A stretch of DNA of 64,000 nucleotides from Mucilaginibacter daejeonensis. GTDB lineage: Bacteria; Bacteroidota; Bacteroidia; Sphingobacteriales; Sphingobacteriaceae. The DNA is taken from positions 2,852,001 through 2,916,000 of the forward strand of contig NZ_CP086068.1 in assembly GCF_020783335.1 (NCBI RefSeq), read 5' to 3'. This document shows, piece by piece, positions 48,007-55,893 of the stretch. The first letter of the stretch is position 1. Each line of letters opens with the position of its first letter. A program made the position numbers and the translations under genes. The notes beneath the pieces are model-generated. The model was not told the origin of the DNA and did no database searches. It saw only the letters and a list, made by a program, of their open reading frames with translations.

Positions 48007-48014
48007 TATCTTTG
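48007..48014 (+). promoter_or_regulatory. -7 box of the Rrf2 gene
   Basis: TATCTTTG, with TTAG at 19-nt spacing upstream. The operator at 48018-48036 starts 4 nt downstream, which fits repression by the gene's own product. Confidence 0.6.
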
Positions 48015-48017
48015 TAC

Positions 48018-48036
48018 TGTAATAAACAACATTACA
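48018..48036 (+). promoter_or_regulatory. Palindromic operator 1 (Rrf2 autoregulation)
   Basis: TGTAAT-N7-ATTACA, a 6-bp inverted repeat with a 7-nt spacer, between the -7 box and the ATG of the Rrf2 gene. A near-identical site precedes the next gene at 48466-48484. Confidence 0.6.
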
Positions 48037-48038
48037 GA

Positions 48039-48446
48039 ATGAGCGGAAGGTTCCAGATAGCGGTGCATATACTTACCTTGCTTTATGCAGCGCAGGGCGA
48101 GCTATTATCATCGGAATACATGGCCGGAAGTGTGAACGTGAACCCGGCATTGATCCGTAAAGAACTGAGTGCATTGATCAAAGCCGGGCTGGTGGCCAGT
48201 AAAGAGGGAAAGAACGGCGGTTACTATTTAGGTAAGCCTGCCCACCAGATCACCATGGCGCAGGTGTATGATGCGGTGGATCCAAAAGCCATTTTAGGCC
48301 AGGCACGTAACATGCCCAACCCGGCCTGTACTATCGGTAAACAGATCAATGGGTATTTTAAGGTGATGGATGATGAGGTACAGCAAGCGGTTCGGGACAG
48401 GTTGAACACCCAAACGCTCGATACCTTCTACAAACGTTTTGAATAG
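48039..48446 (+). CDS. Rrf2 family transcriptional regulator
   Basis: 135 aa from ATG 48039. N-terminal winged HTH with FQIAVHILTLLYAAQG and SSEYMAGSVNVNPALIRKELSALIKAGLV, then GKNGGYYLGKPAHQITMAQVYDAV. No CxxC/CxC Fe-S triad of IscR/NsrR is present; a lone Cys sits in NPACTIG. This fits the YwnA-type redox or unknown-ligand branch. The frame start at 47991 lies upstream of the promoter and is rejected. Confidence 0.9.
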   Translation: MSGRFQIAVHILTLLYAAQGELLSSEYMAGSVNVNPALIRKELSALIKAGLVASKEGKNGGYYLGKPAHQITMAQVYDAVDPKAILGQARNMPNPACTIGKQINGYFKVMDDEVQQAVRDRLNTQTLDTFYKRFE

Positions 48447-48465
48447 ATATTTTTTTAAATTAAAC

Positions 48466-48484
48466 TGTAACATTAATAATTACA
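48466..48484 (+). promoter_or_regulatory. Palindromic operator 2 (before the NAD(P)H-binding gene)
   Basis: TGTAAC-N7-ATTACA, one arm base different from operator 1 and the same 19-nt length. It sits 3 nt before ATG 48488. Confidence 0.6.
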
Positions 48485-48487
48485 ATT

Positions 48488-49129
48488 ATGAAAGTAGCGA
48501 TCATAGGTGCCACTGGTTTTGTAGGCCCCAAAGTAGTTAACGAAGCATTGAGCCGCGGCCATGAGGTAACCGCATTCTCACGCGACCCTTCAAAGCTTGA
48601 TGTAGAACCTGAGCATTTGATCAAACAATCGGTAGATGTGTACGACACGGATATACTGGCTCAGTTGCTGGTAGGCTTTGATGCCGTGATCAGTACCTTT
48701 AATGCTGGGTGGACCAACCCTAACCTGTACGATGACTTTTTAAAAGGTTCGCGCTCTATTCAGGAAGCTGCTAAAAAGGCCGGTGTAAAACGTTTCATCA
48801 CCGTGGGTGGCGCCGGCAGTTTATACATCCATGGACAGCAATTGGTCGATTCGCCGCAGTTCCCGGCCGATTGGAAGGCAGGCGCCACCGCCGCCCGCGA
48901 CTACCTGACCGAATTACGTAACGAACAGGAATTGGACTGGACCTTTGTAAGCCCGGCCATCAACCTGCACCCCGGCACCCGCACAGGGGTATTCCGCCTG
49001 GGCACTGAGGAACCGGTGTTTAATGCTGAAGGCAAAAGCGATATTTCAGCAGAGGACCTTGCCGTAGCCCTGATCGATGAGTTGGAGAAAGGCCAGTTCA
49101 TTAAGCAGAGGTTCACTTTGGGATATTAA
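48488..49129 (+). CDS. NAD(P)H-binding (NmrA/SDR-like) oxidoreductase
   Basis: 213 aa. GATGFVG nucleotide loop at residues 7-13, then AFSRDPSKL, VGFDAVISTFNAGWTNPN and FITVGGAGSLYI. C-terminal WTFVSPAINLHPGTRTGVFRLG. The group includes YwnB-like proteins adjacent to YwnA-type Rrf2 regulators. It is 41 bp after the Rrf2 gene and carries a matching operator, so it is the most probable target. Confidence 0.85.
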   Translation: MKVAIIGATGFVGPKVVNEALSRGHEVTAFSRDPSKLDVEPEHLIKQSVDVYDTDILAQLLVGFDAVISTFNAGWTNPNLYDDFLKGSRSIQEAAKKAGVKRFITVGGAGSLYIHGQQLVDSPQFPADWKAGATAARDYLTELRNEQELDWTFVSPAINLHPGTRTGVFRLGTEEPVFNAEGKSDISAEDLAVALIDELEKGQFIKQRFTLGY

Positions 49130-49141
49130 AGGTTCTCTACG

Positions 49142-49488
49142 GTCATGTCGAACTTGTTTCAGCTTCTCAAGGATAGGTTGAGATTATGCAAGTGGATCGC
49201 TTTGCATGAGGGATGCTGAAACGAGTGCAGCATGACATAGGTGATCAACACACTCGCCCACTTGTCATCCTGAGCGAGAGCGAAAGATCCTATACAAGCG
49301 ATATATAGACCATGAACTGGTCCAGCGGATAGGATGCTTCAGTACATTCAGCATGACATGGTTTATTTATCTTACAACCAACCCTCCCGTCATGCCGAAC
49401 TTGTTTCGGCACCTCACGGATAGGTAGAGACCTTGCAAGGTGTACACTTTGCGTGAGGGATGTTGAAACGAGTTCAGCATGACTGTTG
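49142..49488. repeat. MITE-like palindromic repeat array A (three units)
   Basis: Three units of about 100 bp (49142-49244, 49261-49363, 49389-49488). The typical unit begins GTCATGCCGAACTTGTTTCGGC and ends GATGCTGAAACAAGTTCAGCATGAC-like, so its ends are inverted repeats ending in GTCATGC/GCATGAC. The middle unit is more degenerate. This fills the gene-free stretch 49130-49534. Related units are at 55389-55736. Confidence 0.8.
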
Positions 49489-49503
49489 AGGCGGCTAAGC
49501 CAT

Positions 49504-49534
49504 AAAAAAGGAGCGGCAAGTTGCCGCTCCTTTT
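49504..49534 (-). terminator. Terminator directly after prmA
   Basis: AAAAGGAGCGGCAA pairs with TTGCCGCTCCTTTT around a one-base centre (near-continuous stem). It abuts the prmA stop at 49535. Confidence 0.8.
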
Positions 49535-50377
49535 TTATGCTTTAATGAATTTTGCTGCCGTCCAATGACCGGGGCTGGCCTTGTGAGTAACATATTCAAG
49601 GCCCTGGCTTTGGGCTTCGGCCTTAATGATGGCCAGGTCGGGGCTTTCATAAAAACCGCTAACGTATAACTCACCGGCAGGTTTAAGCACCTCGGCATAG
49701 CGCTGCATCTGATCGACCAAAATATTGCGGTTGATGTTGGCCAGGATGATATCGAACTCTTCATCAGGTATCTCCTCTTTAGAACCGCAGATGATATGCA
49801 CGCCTTTGACATGGTTGAGCGCCGTGTTCTCAAAAGTACTTTTGTAACACAGCATATCATAGTCGATCGCTGTCACGTCAGCTGCACCTAACTTGGCAGC
49901 CAAGATGGCCAGAATGCCTGTTCCGCAACCCATGTCAAGTACCTTTTTGCCGCTCATCTCGTTCTCCAGCATCAGCTGCATCACCAAACAAGTGGTATCA
50001 TGATGGCCGGTACCAAAGGCCATTTTAGGATCGATGATGATCTCGTGCGGATATGATGAGTCGGCCTCATGAAAAGTGGCCCTCACACGCACCTTGCCAT
50101 CCACCTCTATCGGCTGGAAGTTGCTTTCCCACAGCTCGTTCCAATTCTTTTGCGGGATCAGATTCACCTCGTAGGTGTAATTTACCATATCGCTATAGAA
50201 CTCCAAACGTTCATCCACGGCCGAGCGGTCGTAGTCGTCGGTCTTGACATAGGCTTTAAAGCCGTTCTCGGTCTCCTCAAAAGTATCGAACCCAAGGGTC
50301 GACAGTTCATCGATCAACAGGTCCTGATGATGCGGCTCGGCATCATGCAGCGAAAATATCAGCTCGTAATAGTTCAT
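49535..50377 (-). CDS. prmA: Ribosomal protein L11 methyltransferase
   Basis: 280 aa from ATG 50377; an in-frame GTG at 50392 is possible but lies in the hairpin element. N-terminal substrate domain, then SAM motif DMGCGTGILAILAAKLGA near 165 and ANINRNIL as the catalytic loop motif. Methylates L11 lysines. Between it and tpiA lies the degenerate-arm hairpin at 50392-50463. Confidence 0.95.
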   Translation of the reverse strand: MNYYELIFSLHDAEPHHQDLLIDELSTLGFDTFEETENGFKAYVKTDDYDRSAVDERLEFYSDMVNYTYEVNLIPQKNWNELWESNFQPIEVDGKVRVRATFHEADSSYPHEIIIDPKMAFGTGHHDTTCLVMQLMLENEMSGKKVLDMGCGTGILAILAAKLGAADVTAIDYDMLCYKSTFENTALNHVKGVHIICGSKEEIPDEEFDIILANINRNILVDQMQRYAEVLKPAGELYVSGFYESPDLAIIKAEAQSQGLEYVTHKASPGHWTAAKFIKA

Positions 50378-50391
50378 GTTATGATCGTTCA

Positions 50392-50463
50392 CGGGTTACA
50401 AGTAGCGGGTTGCGGGTCGCTGCGTTGTACTTTACCCGTAACTCGCAACCCACTCCTCGCAAC
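50392..50463. repeat. Degenerate-arm hairpin between tpiA and prmA
   Basis: Left arm (50392-50420) made of GGGTTACAAGTAGC and GGGTTGCGGGTCGC. The right arm (50427-50463) is an approximate complement (TTTACCCGTAACTCGC, AACCCACTCCTCGC). Same design as the element at 54832-54969 but with different letters. Confidence 0.55.
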
Positions 50464-50467
50464 ACAA

Positions 50468-51232
50468 TTAATTGAAAACCTTAACGATATCTAAAAAGTC
50501 GCGCGATTTTAATGATGCACCACCGATCAAACCACCATCAATGTCAGGCTGAGCAAATAACTCTGGCGCATTTTTAGGGTTGGCGCTTCCACCATAAAGG
50601 ATAGTGGTATCGTCAGCTACCTGTTGGTTGTATTGATTGGCGATCTGCTCGCGAATAAAGGCATGTATCTCCTGAGCCTGCTCGGCAGTAGCGGTCTTCC
50701 CGGTGCCAATAGCCCAAACCGGCTCGTAAGCCAACACTACCTGACCAAATTCTTCGGTAGACAAGTGGAACAAGCCTTCCTGTAATTGGGTCTTGATCAC
50801 GTCAAAGTGCTGCTCAGCTTCACGCTCATCAAGGGTCTCGCCAATGCAGAAGATCGGCTTCAGGCCGTTCTTTAACACGGTATCGGTCTTGGCGGCAAGC
50901 AGTTGGTTATCTTCACCAAAGTACTGGCGACGCTCTGAGTGACCTAAGATCACGTAAGCCGCCCCGGTAGAACGGATCATTTTGGCCGACACCTCGCCAG
51001 TGTAAGCACCCGACTCGTTCTGGTGAGCGTTTTGAGCGCCAACGGCGATCTTATCATATCCTTTGGCCAGTTGCACCAGGCTGTGCAGGTGTATGAATGG
51101 TGAACAGATCACGGCTTGTTGCTGTCCGGTCACTTCGTCTTTTACCATGTTGGCTATCTCCGAGAATAACGAAAGTCCTTCGTTATAATCAAGGTTCATT
51201 TTCCAGTTTCCGGCAACGATCTTTTTTCTCAT
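50468..51232 (-). CDS. tpiA: Triosephosphate isomerase
   Basis: 254 aa TIM barrel. NWKMN (residues 9-13), catalytic His in ILGHSERRQYF, catalytic Glu in VLAYEPVWAIGTGKTA and GGSANPKNAPELFAQPDIDGGLIGGASL at the C-terminus. Interconverts DHAP and GAP. It is 13 bp after the GlmU-like gene. Confidence 0.97.
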   Translation of the reverse strand: MRKKIVAGNWKMNLDYNEGLSLFSEIANMVKDEVTGQQQAVICSPFIHLHSLVQLAKGYDKIAVGAQNAHQNESGAYTGEVSAKMIRSTGAAYVILGHSERRQYFGEDNQLLAAKTDTVLKNGLKPIFCIGETLDEREAEQHFDVIKTQLQEGLFHLSTEEFGQVVLAYEPVWAIGTGKTATAEQAQEIHAFIREQIANQYNQQVADDTTILYGGSANPKNAPELFAQPDIDGGLIGGASLKSRDFLDIVKVFN

Positions 51233-51245
51233 TTTTCAGTTGTTT

Positions 51246-52430
51246 TTAATGGAACGATCGGAATGATCGTGTAAGGTCAAATATGTCTTGCAGTAGTTTT
51301 TTTTCAGTATCGTCAAGCACCAGTTCGCGGCGTGAATATACGCGCTCTACGGTCTCATAAACTTTTGTCATGCGGTACAGCTCAAATCCATCGGCCCCGC
51401 CCCAGCTAAAATCAGGAACGAAATTAGGCGGATAGCCTGCTCCGTAAACGTTAGCGCTCACGCCAACTACGGTACCCGTATTGAACATGGTATTGATGCC
51501 GCATTTAGAGTGATCCCCCATGATCAGTCCGCAAAATTGCAGGCCTGTGCGGCGGTAGTGTTCCGTGCTATAGTCCCAAAGCTTTACCTCGCTGTAATTA
51601 TTTTTGAGGTTGGAGTTGTTGGAGTCGGCCCCTATATTGCACCACTCCCCCAGCACCGAGTTACCTAAGTAGCCCTCGTGCCCTTTGGAGGTATGCCCCC
51701 ATAGCACGGCGTTGTTGATCTCGCCTCCCACGCGGCAACGTGGGCCAATAGTGGTAGCGCCATAGATCTTGGTACCCAGCTTGATCTGCGAATCGTGGCA
51801 CAGCGCCAGTGCGCCGCGTACATGCGTACCCTCCCACACCTCACTGTTGCGGCCTAAATAGATCGGGCCGTTCTTGGTGTTAAAGGTGCTGCATTCGGCA
51901 ACAGCATCATCCTCCGCAAAAAAATCATCACCCAGGATCACGTTAGTACTGCTGATGGTAGCGCTGGTACGGCTCCTGGTAAGCAGCTGAAAATCGCGCC
52001 TCAACTCGATGTCGTTCTTACGGAAGATGTCTTCGGGGCGATGAACGCTCACTACCGGATGCTCATGCTTTTTAATGGTACCGAAAGAGGCCATCGGGTC
52101 AAAGCTTTTGGCATCGCTCTCGTCCAACTTAACGGCCACCAACTGATCATGATGATACAGGGCATCGCCGGTGTTGAGAGCGCTGATGGCCTCTAACAGG
52201 TGCTCATCGGGGCAAATGCAACCGTTAATGAAGATGTTATGCTGAGCCACCTGCACGGGGAATTTGCCCTGCAGGTAAGGCTGGGTATGGAACGAGAAGG
52301 TATCGTTTAGATGTTTAGCCCATTTCTCGGCTATGGTGAGGATGCCTATCCGCAGATCGGCCACCGGCCGGGTGAACGTTAATGGCCTTAAGGTAAGATG
52401 TGCGTTATCGTCAAATAAGATCAGAGGCAT
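51246..52430 (-). CDS. GlmU family protein (sugar-nucleotidyltransferase-like with LbH domain)
   Basis: 394 aa. The N-terminus (ILFDDNAHLTLRPLTFTRPVADLRIG) lacks the LAAGxGTRM pyrophosphorylase loop of true GlmU. The C-terminal half is a left-handed beta helix built of hexapeptides (GPIYLGRNSEVWEGTHVRG, GPRCRVGGEINNAVLWG, GNSVLGEWCNIGADSNNSNL). These GlmU-related Bacteroidota proteins have no assigned reaction. The -7 box TATTTTTG at 52436-52443 ends 5 nt before the ATG. First of the run glmU-like, tpiA, prmA. Confidence 0.8.
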   Translation of the reverse strand: MPLILFDDNAHLTLRPLTFTRPVADLRIGILTIAEKWAKHLNDTFSFHTQPYLQGKFPVQVAQHNIFINGCICPDEHLLEAISALNTGDALYHHDQLVAVKLDESDAKSFDPMASFGTIKKHEHPVVSVHRPEDIFRKNDIELRRDFQLLTRSRTSATISSTNVILGDDFFAEDDAVAECSTFNTKNGPIYLGRNSEVWEGTHVRGALALCHDSQIKLGTKIYGATTIGPRCRVGGEINNAVLWGHTSKGHEGYLGNSVLGEWCNIGADSNNSNLKNNYSEVKLWDYSTEHYRRTGLQFCGLIMGDHSKCGINTMFNTGTVVGVSANVYGAGYPPNFVPDFSWGGADGFELYRMTKVYETVERVYSRRELVLDDTEKKLLQDIFDLTRSFRSFH

Positions 52431-52435
52431 GGGGC

Positions 52436-52443
52436 CAAAAATA
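52436..52443 (-). promoter_or_regulatory. -7 box of the GlmU-like gene, leaderless start
   Basis: On the minus strand TATTTTTG, 5 nt before ATG 52430. It lies against the end of the rpmE2 terminator (52445-52474). No TTTG at 19 nt upstream. Confidence 0.5.
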
Positions 52444-52444
52444 A

Positions 52445-52474
52445 AAAAGTCTCCTGAGGTATCAGGAGACTTTT
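52445..52474 (-). terminator. Terminator after rpmE2
   Basis: AAAAGTCTCCTGA pairs with TCAGGAGACTTTT around a 4-base loop. It lies 22 nt past the rpmE2 stop. Confidence 0.8.
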
Positions 52475-52496
52475 CAATATTATTTGTGCTAAAATA

Positions 52497-52745
52497 TTAC
52501 TTCTTAGCGTAACGGCTGCGGAATTTATCGATACGACCTGCAGTGTCAACCAGTTTCATTTTACCGGTGTAGAACGGGTGCGAGGTGTGCGAGATCTCTA
52601 ATTTAACCAGTGGATATTCGTTACCGTCTTCCCATTTAACGGTCTCACGGGTATCGATGCATGATTTAGTGATGAAAGAGTAGTCGTTAGACATGTCTTT
52701 AAAAACCACTAATCTATAGTTCGAGGGATGCAGTTCTTTCTTCAT
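52497..52745 (-). CDS. rpmE2: 50S ribosomal protein L31 type B
   Basis: 82 aa. It has the type B block [16 protein letters not shown], the [29 protein letters not shown] end, and no zinc-binding Cys pair. This fits the zinc-independent bL31B form. A -7 box TATATTTG (minus strand, 52773-52780) gives a 27-nt leader. Confidence 0.97.
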   Translation of the reverse strand: MKKELHPSNYRLVVFKDMSNDYSFITKSCIDTRETVKWEDGNEYPLVKLEISHTSHPFYTGKMKLVDTAGRIDKFRSRYAKK

Positions 52746-52822
52746 TTATATACTTTCCTTTCAAAAGAGGTGCAAATATAGCGAATATTTTATTAGTAGA
52801 AATAGTTGGGGGAAATATTTTT

Positions 52823-52990
52823 AGTGAGTGGTGAAGGGTGAGTGGGATAATGGTTAAGTGGTTGATCTGGTGAGTGGTGAGTAGTGAGCGGTGAGCGGTG
52901 AATGGTCGCACAGTTCACAATCTTGCAATTAGTATCGCCATTACAACAACTAACCACTCACAACTTAGCCACTCATTATTCCCCCCACCC
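52823..52990. repeat. Degenerate GTGAGTGG-type inverted repeat
   Basis: Left part consists of GTGAGTGG, GTGAAGGG and GTGAGCGG units (52823-52905). The right part has approximate complements (CCACTCACAAC, GCCACTCATTATT, CCCCCCACCC, 52952-52990). Fills the gene-free stretch between rpmE2 and iscS. Same class as the hairpins at 50392 and 54832. Confidence 0.5.
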
Positions 52991-53052
52991 TAAAATGGCA
53001 AAAACATGACGCACTCTACTGCCGTGGTCTATATTAACTATAAAAGAATGCT

Positions 53053-53060
53053 TACATTTG
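53053..53060 (+). promoter_or_regulatory. -7 box of iscS
   Basis: TACATTTG, 18 nt before ATG 53079. Not leaderless, unlike the eight cases listed elsewhere. Confidence 0.55.
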
Positions 53061-53078
53061 TATTGTAATCATACGGAT

Positions 53079-54290
53079 ATGAACCTTCCCATATATTTAG
53101 ACAATAATGCTACCACCCCAATGGATCCAAGGGTACTGGAAGCTATGATACCTTATTTCACGCAGAAATTTGGTAACGCAGCAAGCCGTAACCACCATTT
53201 TGGCTGGGTAGCCGAAGAGGGTGTCGACTACGCCCGCGAGCAGGTGGCCAAACTGATAGGTGCCAGCGAGAAAGAGATCATTTTTACATCGGGCGCTACC
53301 GAGTCAGATAACCTGGCCATCAAAGGTGTGTTCGAGATGTACAAAGATAAAGGCAACCACATCATTACTGCGGTTACCGAGCACAAAGCCGTACTGGATG
53401 CCTGCAAGCACGTAGAAAAGCTGGGCGGTAAAGTGACCTACATTGGTGTTAAAGAGGACGGTTTGATCGACCTTGCCGAACTGGAAGCCGCCATGACCCC
53501 CGAGACCATCCTGGTATCGATCATGTATGGTAACAACGAGATCGGCGTTATCCAACCGGTTAAAGAGATAGCCGCTATCGCTCACAAACATGGTGCTTTA
53601 TTTATGACCGATGCTACCCAAGCGGTTGGCAAGATCCCTGTCGACGTAAATGCTGACGGTATCGACCTGCTGGCGCTTTCGGCTCACAAAATGTACGGCC
53701 CTAAAGGTGTTGGTGCATTGTACGTACGCCGTAAAGGACCACGTGTTAAAGTTACTGCCCAAATGGACGGTGGCGGTCACGAGCGCGGTATGCGTTCGGG
53801 TACGCTGAACGTTCCGGGTATCGTTGGCTTAGGTAAAGCATGCGAGATCGCCCGTTTAGAGATGGACAGCGAAGCTGCACGTTTATCAGCCTTGCGTGAT
53901 AAATTACAAGCTGCTCTTACCGTACTGGAAGAAAGCTATGTGAATGGTAATCAAGAACATCGCTTACCACATGTGGCCAACATCTCTTTCAAATATGTAG
54001 AGGGTGAAGGTTTGATGATGGCTATGAAAGATTTGGCGGTATCATCAGGTTCAGCTTGTACCTCGGCTTCTTTAGAGCCATCATACGTACTGAAAAGCTT
54101 AGGCTTGTCTGACGATCTGGCACACTCTTCTATCCGTTTTGGCTTGGGTCGTTTCACTACCGAAGAGGAAGTTGACTATGCGATCGAGGTGACCAAAAAG
54201 GCCGTTACACACCTGCGTGACCTTTCTCCGCTGTGGGAAATGTTCAAAGAGGGTATCGACCTGAACTCTATCGAGTGGGCAGAACACTAA
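53079..54290 (+). CDS. iscS: Cysteine desulfurase
   Basis: 403 aa from ATG 53079; the TTG at 53058 overlaps the -7 box and is rejected. It has [25 protein letters not shown] Lys in [17 protein letters not shown] near 205 and the active-site Cys loop [17 protein letters not shown] near 328. Releases sulfur from cysteine for Fe-S assembly. Followed by iscU (121 bp later) and iscA. Confidence 0.96.
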   Translation: MNLPIYLDNNATTPMDPRVLEAMIPYFTQKFGNAASRNHHFGWVAEEGVDYAREQVAKLIGASEKEIIFTSGATESDNLAIKGVFEMYKDKGNHIITAVTEHKAVLDACKHVEKLGGKVTYIGVKEDGLIDLAELEAAMTPETILVSIMYGNNEIGVIQPVKEIAAIAHKHGALFMTDATQAVGKIPVDVNADGIDLLALSAHKMYGPKGVGALYVRRKGPRVKVTAQMDGGGHERGMRSGTLNVPGIVGLGKACEIARLEMDSEAARLSALRDKLQAALTVLEESYVNGNQEHRLPHVANISFKYVEGEGLMMAMKDLAVSSGSACTSASLEPSYVLKSLGLSDDLAHSSIRFGLGRFTTEEEVDYAIEVTKKAVTHLRDLSPLWEMFKEGIDLNSIEWAEH

Positions 54291-54411
54291 GAAATCGCTG
54301 AGTTCTGATGCCCGATGTCGGGATCCCAGGACTGGCATAAAATTAGATATAACAATAATAACCGGTCTCAGGCAATTGACACCCGGCAACACATAACTAA
54401 AACATAAAGCT

Positions 54412-54825
54412 ATGGCTTATTCAGATAAAGTAATTGACCATTACACCAACCCGCGCAACGTGGGTACTTTAGATAAAAGCAGCCACAAAGTGGGTACCGG
54501 CCTTGTTGGTGCACCTGAGTGCGGCGACGTGATGCGTTTGCAGATCGAGGTAGATGATAACAACGTGATCACCGATGCTAAATTCAAGACCTTTGGTTGC
54601 GGTTCGGCTATCGCCTCTTCATCATTAGCTACTGAGTGGTTAAAAGGAAAAAGCATCGACGATGCGATGGCTATCGATAACATGGACATCGTTGAGGAGC
54701 TTGCACTTCCACCGGTAAAGATCCACTGCTCGGTTCTGGCCGAGGACGCTATCAAAGCTGCCATTAACGATTACCGCGTTAAGAATGGCTTAGCTCCTAT
54801 CGAACTGGAAAAATCGCACCACTAA
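54412..54825 (+). CDS. iscU: Fe-S cluster scaffold protein
   Basis: 137 aa. It carries the three scaffold Cys: Cys in GAPECGDVMRL, Cys in KTFGCGSAIASSS and Cys in VKIHCSVLAEDAIKAA. DHYTNPRNVG at the N-terminus is the IscU start signature. Accepts sulfur from IscS. Confidence 0.96.
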   Translation: MAYSDKVIDHYTNPRNVGTLDKSSHKVGTGLVGAPECGDVMRLQIEVDDNNVITDAKFKTFGCGSAIASSSLATEWLKGKSIDDAMAIDNMDIVEELALPPVKIHCSVLAEDAIKAAINDYRVKNGLAPIELEKSHH

Positions 54826-54831
54826 GCTTTT

Positions 54832-54969
54832 GTATCAAGTAGCTGGTATCAAGTATCAAGACCTTTCTTTATGATAAGCGCATTGATATCTGACCGTTGC
54901 TTGATCAACTAAGGACATCATTGGTAGTAGCGGATCATGGCTTGATACTCGATACCTACTACTTAATAC
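54832..54969. repeat. Degenerate-arm inverted repeat between iscU and iscA
   Basis: The left arm 54832-54862 reads GTATCAAGTAG, then CTGGTATCAAG, then TATCAAGAC. The right arm 54939-54969 is its complement at 26 of 31 positions. The arms flank a 76-base loop. Units of the form GTATCAAGTA are repeated inside each arm. Same class as hairpins in the rRNA spacers. Confidence 0.7.
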
Positions 54970-54981
54970 TAAACGAAAGAT

Positions 54982-55308
54982 ATGGTTACCGTAACAGATA
55001 AAGCAAAAGATAAGATCGATCACTTGATGCAGGATGCTAACCTGGATGCGTCGTACTTTCTACGCGTATCGGTACAAGGTGGTGGCTGTTCAGGTCTGTC
55101 TTACAACATGGACTTTGACAATGAAGAGAAAAAGGGCGACCAATTCTTTGAAGACAAAGGTCTGCGTATCGCCCTGGACATGAAATCATTCTTGTACCTG
55201 GCTGGGACCGAATTAGACTTTTCGGATGGTTTGAACGGCAAAGGTTTCAATTTCATCAATCCTAACGCCAGCCGTACCTGCGGTTGCGGCGAAAGCTTCT
55301 CGGTATAA
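54982..55308 (+). CDS. iscA: A-type Fe-S carrier protein
   Basis: 108 aa. Conserved Cys in VQGGGCSGLSYNM near 37 and the C-terminal CGCGESF pair. It delivers clusters to target proteins. The set iscS, iscU, iscA has no iscR, hscA, hscB or fdx nearby. Confidence 0.95.
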   Translation: MVTVTDKAKDKIDHLMQDANLDASYFLRVSVQGGGCSGLSYNMDFDNEEKKGDQFFEDKGLRIALDMKSFLYLAGTELDFSDGLNGKGFNFINPNASRTCGCGESFSV

Positions 55309-55324
55309 CAGAGAATATTCATAC

Positions 55325-55359
55325 AAAAAAAGCGCTTCCTTATGGTAGCGCTTTTTTTG
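55325..55359 (+). terminator. Terminator after iscA
   Basis: AAAAAAAGCGCT pairs with AGCGCTTTTTTT around an 11-base loop. Confidence 0.85.
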
Positions 55360-55388
55360 TTTTAGCAATTTTAGACAGCTAATATCCT

Positions 55389-55736
55389 CCGTCATGCCGA
55401 TGCATATAGGCATTTCTCAGGATAGTTGGAGAATTTACAAATTGTCTACCTTGCATGTGAGATGCTGAAACAAGTTCAGCATGACCTTACTCTTTTAACC
55501 TCCAACCAACCCGTCATGCCGATGCATATCGGCATCTCTCAGGACTGGTCTACAACATCCAAGATGTATACCTTGCATGAGGGATGCTGAAACAAGTTCA
55601 GCATGACGTTATCCCTATGACACTACTCCACCACACCCGTCATGCCGATGCATATCGGCATCTCTCAGGACTGGTTTACAACATCCAAGATATATACCTT
55701 GCATGATGGATGCCGAAACAAGTTCAGCATGACAAC
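55389..55736. repeat. MITE-like palindromic repeat array B (three units)
   Basis: Three tandem units of about 100 bp (55389-55487, 55510-55609, 55637-55736). Each begins GTCATGCCGATGCATATCGGC and ends GATGCTGAAACAAGTTCAGCATGAC. Units 2 and 3 are nearly identical. The ends are inverted repeats like those of array A. It fills much of the 585-base gap before fadD. Confidence 0.85.
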
Positions 55737-55893
55737 GGTATAGGGAGCTTTGATCCTAAATGCTCGCTGAGTACGGCATGGCATCATTTTACCCTCGATA
55801 CTATTCCTCACCTGCTTTACCTTCACAATATCCGCTTGTATATCTATCCAAGTTAAGCTAAGTTTGTTTTAATTATAGCCTAACATAAACTTA
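55737..55893. other. Intergenic region before the acyl-CoA ligase
   Basis: Holds a -7 box TAAGTTTG at 55859-55866, 27 nt before ATG 55894. Nothing else recognised. Confidence 0.5.

Noticed and set aside
48039..48446. IscR identity for the Rrf2 regulator because isc genes lie downstream
   Set aside because: The Cys triad needed for the cluster is missing and the isc genes start 5 kb away in another unit.
49142..49488. CRISPR array
   Set aside because: Units are about 100 bp, palindromic and variable, with no regular short direct repeats or spacers and no cas genes.
55389..55736. CRISPR array
   Set aside because: Three long palindromic units, not 25-35 bp repeats with unique spacers.
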